Below are positions 1 to 5,315 of a stretch of DNA of 6,018 nucleotides, piece after piece (position 1 is the first letter of the stretch; every line of letters begins with the position of its first letter). The notes under the pieces were generated by a model that was not told where the DNA came from, did not search any database, and worked only from the letters and a program-made list of their open reading frames with translations. A program made the position numbers and the translations under genes. This stretch comes from an uncultured bacterium (GTDB lineage: Bacteria > Desulfobacterota > Desulfovibrionia > Desulfovibrionales > Desulfovibrionaceae), in contig CAJMRA010000164.1 of assembly GCA_905215675.1 (NCBI GenBank), forward strand, positions 1-6,018, given 5' to 3'.

Positions 1-42
1 AGGGGTCCCCCCCTCCCCCAAAAAACATACATCCATAATCTA

Positions 43-1176
43 TCAGGCGAGCATTTCGAGGAAGGCCTCGATACGAACTTTGAGTTGTTCCGTATCTGTT
101 TCCGAGTAGTCGGTCACTATCTGGAGGAAGGGGAGGTGGAGTTCTTCGCGCACGTATTTTTTTACGGACCAGGATTCCACGTCATAGGTCTGGCAGCCCT
201 GCCAGGTGAGATCGACGACGGCGTCAATGAGGAATTCTTCCGAAAGTTTTTTGAGGACTTCGTATCGGTGCGGATTGGGAGACATGACGGAGCAATGCAT
301 TGCAAGGTAGCGCTCCGCGAGTTCCGACAGGGGGTCCCGGTTTTCGTCCATTTGCAGGAGGACTTTCTTGTAGCAGGTGCAGTTGTCGATACAGACGACG
401 TGCGCGCCGCAGGTTTCCAGCAGCTGGATGACCTTATGGGAACCCATGCCGGTGGGCACGCCGGTCAGCAGGATACGGGGACCTTCCGCAGGGAGACTGT
501 CGGGGGTGGCGCGGCCGATTTCGGCGGCGATGTCGTCGAGGAGGGCGATGCACTGTTCGTAATCCGGCATGAAGGACGCGCGGAAGCAGAGGGAAAGGAT
601 GTCCATGCCGGAGAGGGGAGAGGGCTTGCGCCGGGCGAGATCGAGGACGTTTTTCAGCGCGCGCCGCAGGCGATTGGTCAGCCTGATGGCGTCGCGCAGT
701 TTTTCTTCCGTGATGGAGACGTTGAAATCCTTTTCAAGGCGGGCGACCAGCGCGGCGAACTGTCCGCGCCAGTAGCGGGCGGCGTCTTCATCCTGAATTT
801 GCGGCAGTTGCAGCAGCATGACGGGCTTGTAGTGGTTGAGGAGCTCGTACATTTTCTTTTTGCCGTCGCAGGTGGCGTCGGCCACGACGATATCGGAGGC
901 GGCAAGATAGGGGCAGCTGTCCTGAAGGGCGAAGCCGAAGCTGCTTTTGATCAGGGGGCACAGGACACGGGGGAGCATGGTTTCGGCGGCGGCGATGGAA
1001 TCGTTTTTGGTACCGCAGAGGGAAACGGGAATGGCTCCGGCGGCAAGGGCTATTTCAAGGGGCGAGTAGATGCAGTACTGCCCGACGACCTTTTTGCCCG
1101 CGCTTTTGGCTTCCTGCAGGGCGAGGACATTGCGATCGGTGACGGCGTTGAATTTTTCGAGACTTTCGCAGGGCAT
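43..1176 (-). CDS. yjiM: Double-cubane-cluster anaerobic reductase (2-hydroxyacyl-CoA dehydratase D-subunit family, YjiM type)
   Basis: The 377-residue protein belongs to the HgdB/2-hydroxyacyl-CoA dehydratase D family and closely resembles E. coli YjiM as I recall it. Visible family blocks are GQYC (32-35), LCPLIKSSFGF (72-82), CPY (88-90), ATCDGKKKMYE (101-111), NCTC (265-268), HCSVMSPN (294-301) and TWQGCQTYDVES (324-335). Cysteines 35, 73, 88, 103, 266, 295 and 328 lie in conserved blocks and are candidate cluster ligands; which ones bind iron is not determined here. In the family, single-subunit members paired with an activator carry an [8Fe-9S] double-cubane cluster and reduce small substrates at very low potential in the cytoplasm, with ATP hydrolysed by the activator. 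The true substrate is unknown. The ATG at 1176 is chosen because AGGAG lies 5 bases upstream and homology begins just after it; the same frame stays open far upstream but reads through the neighbouring gene antisense to no family. It follows the activator gene by 161 bp, with a repeat between them. It could instead be a true hydroxyacyl-CoA dehydratase subunit, but no second subunit gene is present. Confidence 0.9.
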   Translation of the reverse strand: MPCESLEKFNAVTDRNVLALQEAKSAGKKVVGQYCIYSPLEIALAAGAIPVSLCGTKNDSIAAAETMLPRVLCPLIKSSFGFALQDSCPYLAASDIVVADATCDGKKKMYELLNHYKPVMLLQLPQIQDEDAARYWRGQFAALVARLEKDFNVSITEEKLRDAIRLTNRLRRALKNVLDLARRKPSPLSGMDILSLCFRASFMPDYEQCIALLDDIAAEIGRATPDSLPAEGPRILLTGVPTGMGSHKVIQLLETCGAHVVCIDNCTCYKKVLLQMDENRDPLSELAERYLAMHCSVMSPNPHRYEVLKKLSEEFLIDAVVDLTWQGCQTYDVESWSVKKYVREELHLPFLQIVTDYSETDTEQLKVRIEAFLEMLA

Positions 1177-1203
1177 GGGGGGCTCCTTTATTTGCGTGTT
1201 TGC

Positions 1204-1338
1204 AGAGCGTTTCACCTTTGAAAAAGGTGAAACGCGAGGCGGCGGCACAGCGCCGCCAGGCTCGAAGTGAGCGGAAAAACAGCGTTTTTTTTCGCGAACC
1301 GACAGGCCGTATGGTTTGAAATGCGACGCATTGCAAAC
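1204..1338 (+). repeat. Dispersed structured repeat, copy 1 (near full length)
   Basis: The copy fills most of the gap between the activator and reductase genes, in the orientation opposite to them. It starts with a perfect 13-bp hairpin, GCGTTTCACCTTT (1207-1219), loop GAA, and its complement (1223-1235). A GGCGGCG/CGCCGCC hairpin follows (about 1239-1258), then ACAGGCCGTATGGTTTG and a terminal hairpin GTTTGAAATGC / GCATTGCAAAC (1314-1338). Its last base is the first base of the activator stop codon on the complementary strand. It matches copy 2 along its whole length. Confidence 0.8.
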
Positions 1339-2114
1339 TAAAAATGCCCCAGCTTGCGTGCGGCCAGCAGCGCCGCGCCGAGCGCGCCGGTGAGCTGGGG
1401 GAAGGGGGGCACGTTGACGGGAATGCCGAGTTCCGCGGAAAGCAGGGTACTGAAGGCCGGGCAAAGGGCCAGTCCGCCGGTGAAGGTGCACTGCCCGCGC
1501 ATGGGAATACGGGAGGCCAGGCCGCGCATGCGCCGGGCGATGGAGAGAAAGACGCCCGCGGCCACGTCCGCGGGGGGCGTGCCCCGCGCAAGAAGTCCGA
1601 TGATTTCCGTTTCCGCAAATACGGCGCACATGCTGGAAATGGCGGCAGGCTTGCCCCGGGCCGCCGCCTCTCCCAGCGCGGCAAGGTCCATGTCGAGGAT
1701 ACTGGAGAGGACTTGCAGGAAGCGGCCGGTTCCGGCGGCGCATTTGTCGTTCATCAGAAAGTCCTGAACGATGCCGTCCGGGCCCGTGCTGATGACCTTG
1801 CTGTCCTGTCCGCCGATATCGAGGACGACGCCGGTTTCGGGGAAGAGGTGGACGGCGCCGACGGCATGACAGCTTATTTCCGTGACGACGTTGTGCGCAA
1901 AGGGCAGGGAAACGCGGCCGTAACCGGTGGCCGTGACGTGCTGGGGAACGGCATTGCCCGCATCGGCGCAGGCGGCGGCGAGAGCCTTTTCTCCGGCTTC
2001 GCGCGGATTCCATCCGGTGGGCAGGACGGCCTTGCCCAGAATGTCGAGCGACAGTTCATCAAGGATGACGGCTTTGGCGGCTACCGAGCCGACATCGACG
2101 CCTGCGACGGGCAT
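1338..2114 (-). CDS. yjiL: ATP-dependent activator/reductase of the double-cubane protein (BadF/BadG/HgdC family, YjiL type)
   Basis: This 258-residue protein is an ASKHA-fold ATPase of the HgdC/YjiL family, usual length about 255-260. Family members are homodimers with one [4Fe-4S] cluster between subunits; ATP hydrolysis drives low-potential electron transfer to the partner. Visible motifs are phosphate-1 GVDVGSVAAKAV (5-16), TATGYGR (61-67), phosphate-2 VLDIGGQDSKVI (97-108), NDKCAAGTGRFL (122-133), SMCAVFAETEI (161-171), FTGGLA (211-216) and TGALGAALLA (242-251). Cys125 and Cys163 match the two cluster cysteines of HgdC. The start at 2114 is supported by AAAGGAG upstream and by the phosphate-1 motif beginning at residue 5. 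The frame is open further upstream to about 2564, but that stretch holds a terminator and a repeat, so it is leader. Its partner gene lies directly downstream. The stop codon is shared with the edge of the repeat at 1204-1338. Expression may be set by the leader terminator at 2215-2247. Confidence 0.92.
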   Translation of the reverse strand: MPVAGVDVGSVAAKAVILDELSLDILGKAVLPTGWNPREAGEKALAAACADAGNAVPQHVTATGYGRVSLPFAHNVVTEISCHAVGAVHLFPETGVVLDIGGQDSKVISTGPDGIVQDFLMNDKCAAGTGRFLQVLSSILDMDLAALGEAAARGKPAAISSMCAVFAETEIIGLLARGTPPADVAAGVFLSIARRMRGLASRIPMRGQCTFTGGLALCPAFSTLLSAELGIPVNVPPFPQLTGALGAALLAARKLGHF

Positions 2115-2169
2115 AAGGGACTCCTTTGGAGCGGTTTGGGGTTCCGCCTCCGGCATGCGGAGGGTAGCG

Positions 2170-2212
2170 AGAGCGTTTGCCTTTGGAAAAGGCGCAACGC
2201 GAGGCGCGGCGC
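2170..2212 (+). repeat. Dispersed repeat, copy 3 (5' part only)
   Basis: AGAGCGTTTGCCTTTGGAAAAG followed by CGCAACGCGAGGCGCGGCGCA-like sequence matches the first 40 bases of copies 1 and 2, including a hairpin (2173-2184 with 2188-2200) that has a small internal loop. It lies in the untranslated leader of the activator gene. The adjacent terminator contains AAACCATACGG, the reverse complement of a block in the 3' part of copies 1 and 2. Confidence 0.55.
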
Positions 2213-2214
2213 AT

Positions 2215-2247
2215 AAAAAAAGCCCGCATGGGAAACCATACGGGGCT
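2215..2247 (-). terminator. Intrinsic terminator in the leader of the activator gene
   Basis: On the minus strand AGCCCCGTATGG (2247-2236) pairs with CCCATGCGGGCT (2232-2221), leaving one bulged C and a 3-4 base loop, followed by seven T (2221-2215). That is a strong Rho-independent terminator. It ends about 100 bp before the activator ATG at 2114 and points toward it, so the operon must be expressed by read-through, by antitermination or from a promoter further in. Confidence 0.75.
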
Positions 2248-2427
2248 GCGATGGGGGAATGTCCGTCGTGAGTGGATGCGGAAAGGCGGGCGGCTGTACT
2301 GTTCAATGCGCCGATGCCGCGGACTGAGACGGGGACACACTGCCCCACCGCGGTTCCGGTCAGGTCAAACCGAAGAGGTCGGGATGAACGTACGGCATCG
2401 TATTTCCTGTTTTTGATACTGTTTATT
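2248..2427 (-). ncRNA. Structured leader RNA or small RNA upstream of the activator gene (candidate)
   Basis: Between the predicted promoter and the terminator is about 180 bases with potential to fold. CGATGCCG (2400-2393) pairs with CGGCATCG (2319-2312), enclosing CCGCGG paired with a second CCGCGG, and a GGGG/CCCC hairpin (GGGGCAGTGTGTCCCC). A further CGGTT/AACCG pairing is possible near 2373-2351. Together with the terminator this is the shape of a cis-acting attenuator or an independent transcript of about 215 bases. It does not match the conserved cores I know for cobalamin, TPP, SAM, SAH, glycine, c-di-GMP, THF, fluoride or glutamine elements. Known only as a prediction. Confidence 0.3.
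2360..2398 (-). CDS. Possible 12-residue leader peptide
   Basis: A minus-strand reading frame encodes MPYVHPDLFGLT and then stops with TGA. AGGA lies 7-8 bases before its ATG, and it begins about 29 bases after the predicted transcription start, ahead of a terminator and the activator gene. Its ATG falls within an 8-base segment (2400-2393) complementary to 2319-2312, so folding would hide the start codon. The peptide has no run of a single regulatory amino acid, so classical amino-acid attenuation is not evident. I do not recognise the peptide. It is short enough to arise by chance. Confidence 0.25.
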   Translation of the reverse strand: MPYVHPDLFGLT

Positions 2428-2433
2428 ACCGTC

Positions 2434-2462
2434 AGCATAGGAACAAACAAAGAAAAAGTAAA
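2434..2462 (-). promoter_or_regulatory. Predicted promoter of the reductase operon leader
   Basis: Read on the minus strand, TTTACT (2462-2457, 4/6 to the -35 consensus) and TATGCT (2439-2434, 4/6 to the -10 consensus) are separated by exactly 17 bases of T-rich DNA. Transcription would begin near 2427. The promoter drives away from hcp and lies about 70 bp from the HcpR-type palindrome, so the palindrome is too far upstream to be a class II site for it. Confidence 0.45.
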
Positions 2463-2497
2463 GGCGGCGCGCGGACGGAGGAACGCGTCTTTTTTTC

Positions 2498-2559
2498 TTG
2501 ACGTTGTTTTGTGATCCCTGTCACAGAAGAAAAGGGCGAAGAACCGTAGGATGGGAGCA
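2498..2559 (+). promoter_or_regulatory. Predicted hcp promoter
   Basis: TAGGAT at 2547-2552 is a 4/6 match to the -10 box and would start transcription near the A at 2559, leaving a 162-base leader before hcp. There is no good -35 box at the right distance, as expected when an activator sits at -41.5. A T-rich tract (2490-2500) lies about 60-70 bp upstream of the start and could serve as an UP-like contact. TTGACG at 2498-2503 resembles a -35 box but has no -10 partner. Confidence 0.5.
2510..2525. promoter_or_regulatory. CRP/FNR-type operator TGTGA-N6-TCACA (predicted HcpR site)
   Basis: TGTGATCCCTGTCACA is a perfect inverted repeat of TGTGA half-sites with a 6-base spacer, the CRP-type consensus and, from comparative work on sulfate reducers, the pattern assigned to HcpR in Desulfovibrio. 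Its centre (2517.5) lies 41.5 bp upstream of the start site predicted from the -10 element at 2547-2552, the class II activator position. The recognition helix of the regulator at 4613-5311 suits TGTGA. I found no second copy of the palindrome in the window. Binding by this HcpR is inferred. Confidence 0.8.
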
Positions 2560-2720
2560 TCCATGAGGGAGCGCGGAGGATGCGATGCGGCGACAGCATC
2601 TTGCGAACGGCGCCGTCAGGTTCCGGCCCTCCGGCCCCGGGATTCCCTTTCAAGAGAAACGTCTTGTTGCGCCCCGATGCCATCGGCCGCGCTTACACCT
2701 TTCATTCGGAGGAATTCCAC
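2560..2720 (+). other. Untranslated leader of hcp
   Basis: This is the predicted 5' leader. It contains two small hairpins, GATGC-N7-GCATC near 2584-2600 and CCGAT-GCC-ATCGG at 2674-2686. Several ATG codons (2563, 2580, 2585) occur but none opens a frame resembling a protein, and the one in frame with hcp (2580) would add 47 residues absent from the family. The ribosome site GGAGG (2708-2712) is just before the hcp ATG. Confidence 0.4.
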
Positions 2721-4307
2721 ATGTTCTGCAACCAGTGCGAACAAACCAACAAGGGCAGGGGCTGCGAAAAGATCGGCATTTGCGGCAAGAAGGCCGAAGT
2801 TGCGGATATTCAGGATGCCCTTGTGGCGCAGTTGCGCGAGCTGGCGCACATTGCCCTGCAGGCGCGCGCCAAGGGGATTATTGACGTGGCCGTGGACGAT
2901 TTCGCGGCCAAGGCGTTGTTCAGCACGCTGACCAATGTGAATTTCGATCCCGATGCCCTGCGGGCCTTGCAGGCGGCGACCCTGCGTCATGCGCAGGAGC
3001 TGGCGAAAAAGGCGGGCTGTCCCGTGCCGGCGGATGTGGACGCCATGCTGGCCGGGCATGTCACGGCCATCACTGCCTTTGCCGCCGACGAGGACGTGCG
3101 TTCGGCCATGCAGATGCTGCTGTACGGGCTCAAGGGCGTCGCGGCCTATGCCGATCATGCGGCCGAACTGGGCCAGCGGGACCCCGAAGTCGCCGCGTTC
3201 CTGTATCGCGGCCTTGTGGCCGGCAGCAAGAACGATACGGAATCGCGCGATCTCGGCGGCTGGCTGGGTCTGGCGCTGGAATGCGGCAAGACCAACCTGC
3301 GCGCCATGGAACTGCTGGAAACGGGCAATATTGCCTCGTTCGGTTCCCCGTCGCCGACCAAGGTGTCGCTCGGACATCGCAAGGGCAAGGCCATTCTGAT
3401 TTCGGGGCATGATCTGCGCGATCTGAAGGCGCTGCTGGAGCAGACGAAGGGTCTGGGCATCAACGTCTATACGCACGGCGAAATGCTGCCCGCGCACGGC
3501 TATCCCGAACTGCGCGCGTATCCGCATCTGGCGGGTCACTTCGGGACGGCCTGGCAGAACCAGCAGAAGGAAATGCCGGAATTCCCCGGCGCGGTGCTGT
3601 TCACCACCAACTGCATCCAGAATCCCAAGGGCTATGAAGACAAGGTCTTCACCTGCGGCAACGTGGGCTGGCCGGGCCTGACGCACTGCGAGAACAGGGA
3701 TTTTTCCGCCGTGATTCGCAAGGCGCAGGAACTGCCCGGCTTTGCCGAGGACGCGCCGGGCAAGGAAGTGCTTTCCGGCCTGGGCCGCGAGGCGGTGCTT
3801 GCCGCTGCGCCGAAGGTGCTGGAAGCGGCCAAGGCCGGCAAGCTGCGGCATATCTTCCTGGTGGGCGGCTGTGACGGCGCGCGTCCCGGCCGGGATTATT
3901 ATACCGAGCTGGTCGAGAAGATTCCCGCCGACTGCCTTGTGCTGACGCTGGCGTGCGGCAAGTTCCGCTTCTTCGACAAGGATCTGGGCGAACTGGAAGG
4001 TCTGCCCCGCCTGATTGATATGGGGCAGTGCAACGACGCCTACGGCGCAATTCAGGTGGCCGTGGCCCTGGCGCAGGCCCTGCAATGCGGCGTGAACGAC
4101 CTGCCGCTGTCGCTGGTGCTGTCGTGGTATGAGCAGAAGGCTGTCAGCATCCTTTTGACCCTGCTGGCGCTGGATGTGAAGAACATCCGTATCGGGCCCA
4201 GCCTGCCCGCGTTCATTTCCCCCAATATTCTTAATGTGCTGGTGGAAAAGTGGGGTCTTACGCCCATCAGCACGGCCGACGAGGACCTGAAGGCCATCCT
4301 CGGCTAG
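2721..4307 (+). CDS. hcp: Hydroxylamine reductase / hybrid-cluster protein, class I (Hcp)
   Basis: Hcp is a cytoplasmic Fe-S enzyme that reduces hydroxylamine in vitro and acts as a nitric oxide reductase or S-nitrosylase in cells. The protein has 528 residues, slightly shorter than Desulfovibrio Hcp (about 550). The N-terminus carries C3-x2-C6-x8-C15-x5-C21, the class I spacing that binds a [4Fe-4S] cluster. All seven expected hybrid-cluster ligands can be placed: His230 (ISGHDL), Glu254 (THGEML), Cys298 (TTNC), Cys384 (VGGCDGARPGRDYY, the persulfide cysteine), Cys412 (ACGKFR), Cys437 (MGQCND) and Glu471 (WYEQKA). Spacings between them equal or nearly equal those of D. vulgaris Hcp. The ATG at 2721 has GGAGG at 2708-2712 and puts the first cysteine at position 3 as in the family; the frame is open from 2580 but the extra residues match nothing. 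A CRP-like palindrome lies 196 bp upstream, and hcpR follows downstream. No Hcr-type NADH reductase is next to it, as is usual for class I. Confidence 0.96.
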   Translation: MFCNQCEQTNKGRGCEKIGICGKKAEVADIQDALVAQLRELAHIALQARAKGIIDVAVDDFAAKALFSTLTNVNFDPDALRALQAATLRHAQELAKKAGCPVPADVDAMLAGHVTAITAFAADEDVRSAMQMLLYGLKGVAAYADHAAELGQRDPEVAAFLYRGLVAGSKNDTESRDLGGWLGLALECGKTNLRAMELLETGNIASFGSPSPTKVSLGHRKGKAILISGHDLRDLKALLEQTKGLGINVYTHGEMLPAHGYPELRAYPHLAGHFGTAWQNQQKEMPEFPGAVLFTTNCIQNPKGYEDKVFTCGNVGWPGLTHCENRDFSAVIRKAQELPGFAEDAPGKEVLSGLGREAVLAAAPKVLEAAKAGKLRHIFLVGGCDGARPGRDYYTELVEKIPADCLVLTLACGKFRFFDKDLGELEGLPRLIDMGQCNDAYGAIQVAVALAQALQCGVNDLPLSLVLSWYEQKAVSILLTLLALDVKNIRIGPSLPAFISPNILNVLVEKWGLTPISTADEDLKAILG

Positions 4308-4438
4308 GGCGTTTTGCCTTTGAAAAAGGTAAAGCGCGACGCGGCGGCACAGACCTCCGGCCCGAAGGGAGCGGAAAAAAGCGCGTTTCTTCCGCGAAAC
4401 GACAGGCCGTATGGTTTGCAGCGCGCAGCGTTGCAAAC
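4306..4438 (+). repeat. Dispersed structured repeat, copy 2 (near full length)
   Basis: This copy begins inside the hcp stop codon and runs in the same orientation as copy 1, sharing long blocks such as CCTTTGAAAAAGGT, GCGGCGGCACAG and GACAGGCCGTATGGTTTG. The first hairpin (4309-4337) keeps all 13 pairs when read as plus-strand RNA, with one C-G to T-A swap and two G-T wobbles relative to copy 1. The terminal hairpin (4414-4438) keeps 11 pairs, with a T-A to C-G swap. The central hairpin of copy 1 is not clearly kept. Confidence 0.8.
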
Positions 4439-4612
4439 CGGGAACGCTCCGGTAATTGCTGCGCCGCGTTGACGATTTGCATGGCGGGGAAAGGGGCCGA
4501 ACGGCATCCTTTCCCCGCCTTTCCTCCAAGGCCGTACTTTCTGAAACGGGAAGGCGGTTGAGGCGGGAGGTCTCATCGACAGACTGACGTATTTTTTTCT
4601 TTGGGGACTGTC
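4439..4612 (+). other. Spacer upstream of hcpR
   Basis: Together with repeat copy 2 this makes a 305-bp gap between hcp and hcpR. It holds the strong hairpin at 4483-4519 and a run of seven T at 4592-4598 just before hcpR. I see no TGTGA palindrome and no convincing -35/-10 pair; TTGACG at 4469-4474 lacks a -10 partner. Whether hcpR has its own promoter or depends on read-through from hcp is unclear. Confidence 0.4.
4483..4519 (+). terminator. Strong hairpin between hcp and hcpR, possible hcp terminator
   Basis: GGCGGGGAAAGG (4483-4494) and CCTTTCCCCGCC (4508-4519) form a perfect 12-bp stem, with GCCG-AA-CGGC (4496-4505) able to stack inside the loop. It is followed by TTTCC rather than a long T run, so termination may be weak. 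The 3' arm can instead pair downstream (4515-4524 with 4548-4557). Confidence 0.45.
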
Positions 4613-5311
4613 ATGACTTCTCAGGTTGCGGGCATTTCCGCGCTTGCCGCGCTGGAAGGCGGCGGCGCAGCCATCGGCGACTTGCTGTCTCCTGCCGAGC
4701 GGCAGGAACTCGCTGCCTATGCCCATGTCCGGGAGTACGCGGCCAATGGGACCATTTTTCGGGAGGGCGATACGCCGTCAAGTCTGGCCCTGCTCCTGTC
4801 GGGCGAGGCAAAACTTTCCAAGGCCGGGCCGCACGGCCGCGAATGCGTCTTGTGCCTGATCAGGCCCGGACGTCTCATAGATCCCGCGGCCCCCTATTAC
4901 GAGGGGGGCTTTCCCGCATCCGCCTCGGCGGTCAAAAGCTGTCGCGTGCTTCATCTCCCGTGCAGGGAAGTGCGCATGCTGGCGGAAACGCATCCCGCGC
5001 TGAGTCTTTTGCTTGTTCGCGCCCTGTCGTTCCGGCAGCGCCTGTTCATTAACAAGACCGCGGAGTCGCAGGGAATCATTTCCGTTCCTCGGCGAGTGGC
5101 GTCGTGGCTGCTGCATCGGCGCAAAATGGAAAAAAGTCTGTCCATCGAACTGGTGGGGACTCGCGAGCTGCTGGCCCGTCTGCTGGGCGTCAGTCGGGAG
5201 AGTCTCAGCCGGGAGCTTAACGGTCTTGCCCGATCCGGCGTGATAGAGCTGGATCGGCGGACCATCACCATCCTTGATGAGGCCGCCTTGCGCAAGGCGG
5301 CGCAGGAATAA
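4613..5311 (+). CDS. hcpR: CRP/FNR-family transcription regulator, HcpR-like
   Basis: The 232-residue protein has CRP/FNR architecture: a cyclic-nucleotide-binding-like beta-barrel (about 24-118, with GTIFREGD at 46-53 and LLLSGEAKL at 60-68), a dimer helix (about 124-150) and a winged helix-turn-helix (about 155-222). The recognition helix VSRESLSREL (193-202) has Arg195, Glu196 and Arg200, the same Arg-Glu-x3-Arg set that lets CRP read TGTGA half-sites; FNR-type proteins would show Glu-x2-Ser-Arg. The N-terminal cysteine cluster of FNR is absent; cysteines are at 78, 81, 110 and 117. Position next to hcp and the matching palindrome at 2510-2525 point to HcpR, a nitrosative-stress activator in sulfate reducers; a Desulfovibrio HcpR has been reported to bind haem. 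The ATG at 4613 is preferred over TTG at 4601, though its ribosome site (GGGGA, 4603-4607) is weak, suggesting low expression. It is likely co-transcribed with the flavodoxin gene 4 bases downstream. Another CRP/FNR subfamily remains possible. Confidence 0.82.
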   Translation: MTSQVAGISALAALEGGGAAIGDLLSPAERQELAAYAHVREYAANGTIFREGDTPSSLALLLSGEAKLSKAGPHGRECVLCLIRPGRLIDPAAPYYEGGFPASASAVKSCRVLHLPCREVRMLAETHPALSLLLVRALSFRQRLFINKTAESQGIISVPRRVASWLLHRRKMEKSLSIELVGTRELLARLLGVSRESLSRELNGLARSGVIELDRRTITILDEAALRKAAQE

Positions 5312-5315
5312 ATCC

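Noticed and set aside
85..1221. Plus-strand open frame of 378 codons opposite the reductase gene
   Set aside because: It mirrors the reductase antisense; the product is low-complexity Gly/Asp/Val rich and has no family motif, a common effect in GC-rich DNA.
1177..2013. Upstream extension of the reductase frame to 2013
   Set aside because: The extra residues are Arg/Pro rich, overlap the activator gene in another frame and span the repeat; AGGAG and family homology support the ATG at 1176.
2351..2385. Resemblance of GGTCAGGTC to the SRP RNA core
   Set aside because: The GGAAGGAAGCAGCC-type apical loop is absent and no flanking helix fits.
2366..2392. CGTTCATCC similarity to the glutamine (glnA) riboswitch
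   Set aside because: The other conserved blocks of that element (such as GACGGAAGTAGG) are missing on the same strand.
2468..2497. Possible plus-strand terminator with a T run
   Set aside because: The stem is only about 5 bp with a wobble and no plus-strand gene lies upstream; the T tract is better read as part of the hcp promoter region.
2580..2720. Upstream extension of hcp from ATG 2580
   Set aside because: Hcp proteins begin with the MFC cluster motif; the extension has no homology and the strong ribosome site is at 2708-2712.
2616..4529. Minus-strand open frame of 637 codons opposite hcp
   Set aside because: It is antisense to hcp, which has every catalytic ligand; the product is Gln/Arg/His rich and runs through the repeat.
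4601..4612. TTG at 4601 as the hcpR start
   Set aside because: It has no ribosome site and adds only four residues; the ATG at 4613 is more plausible.
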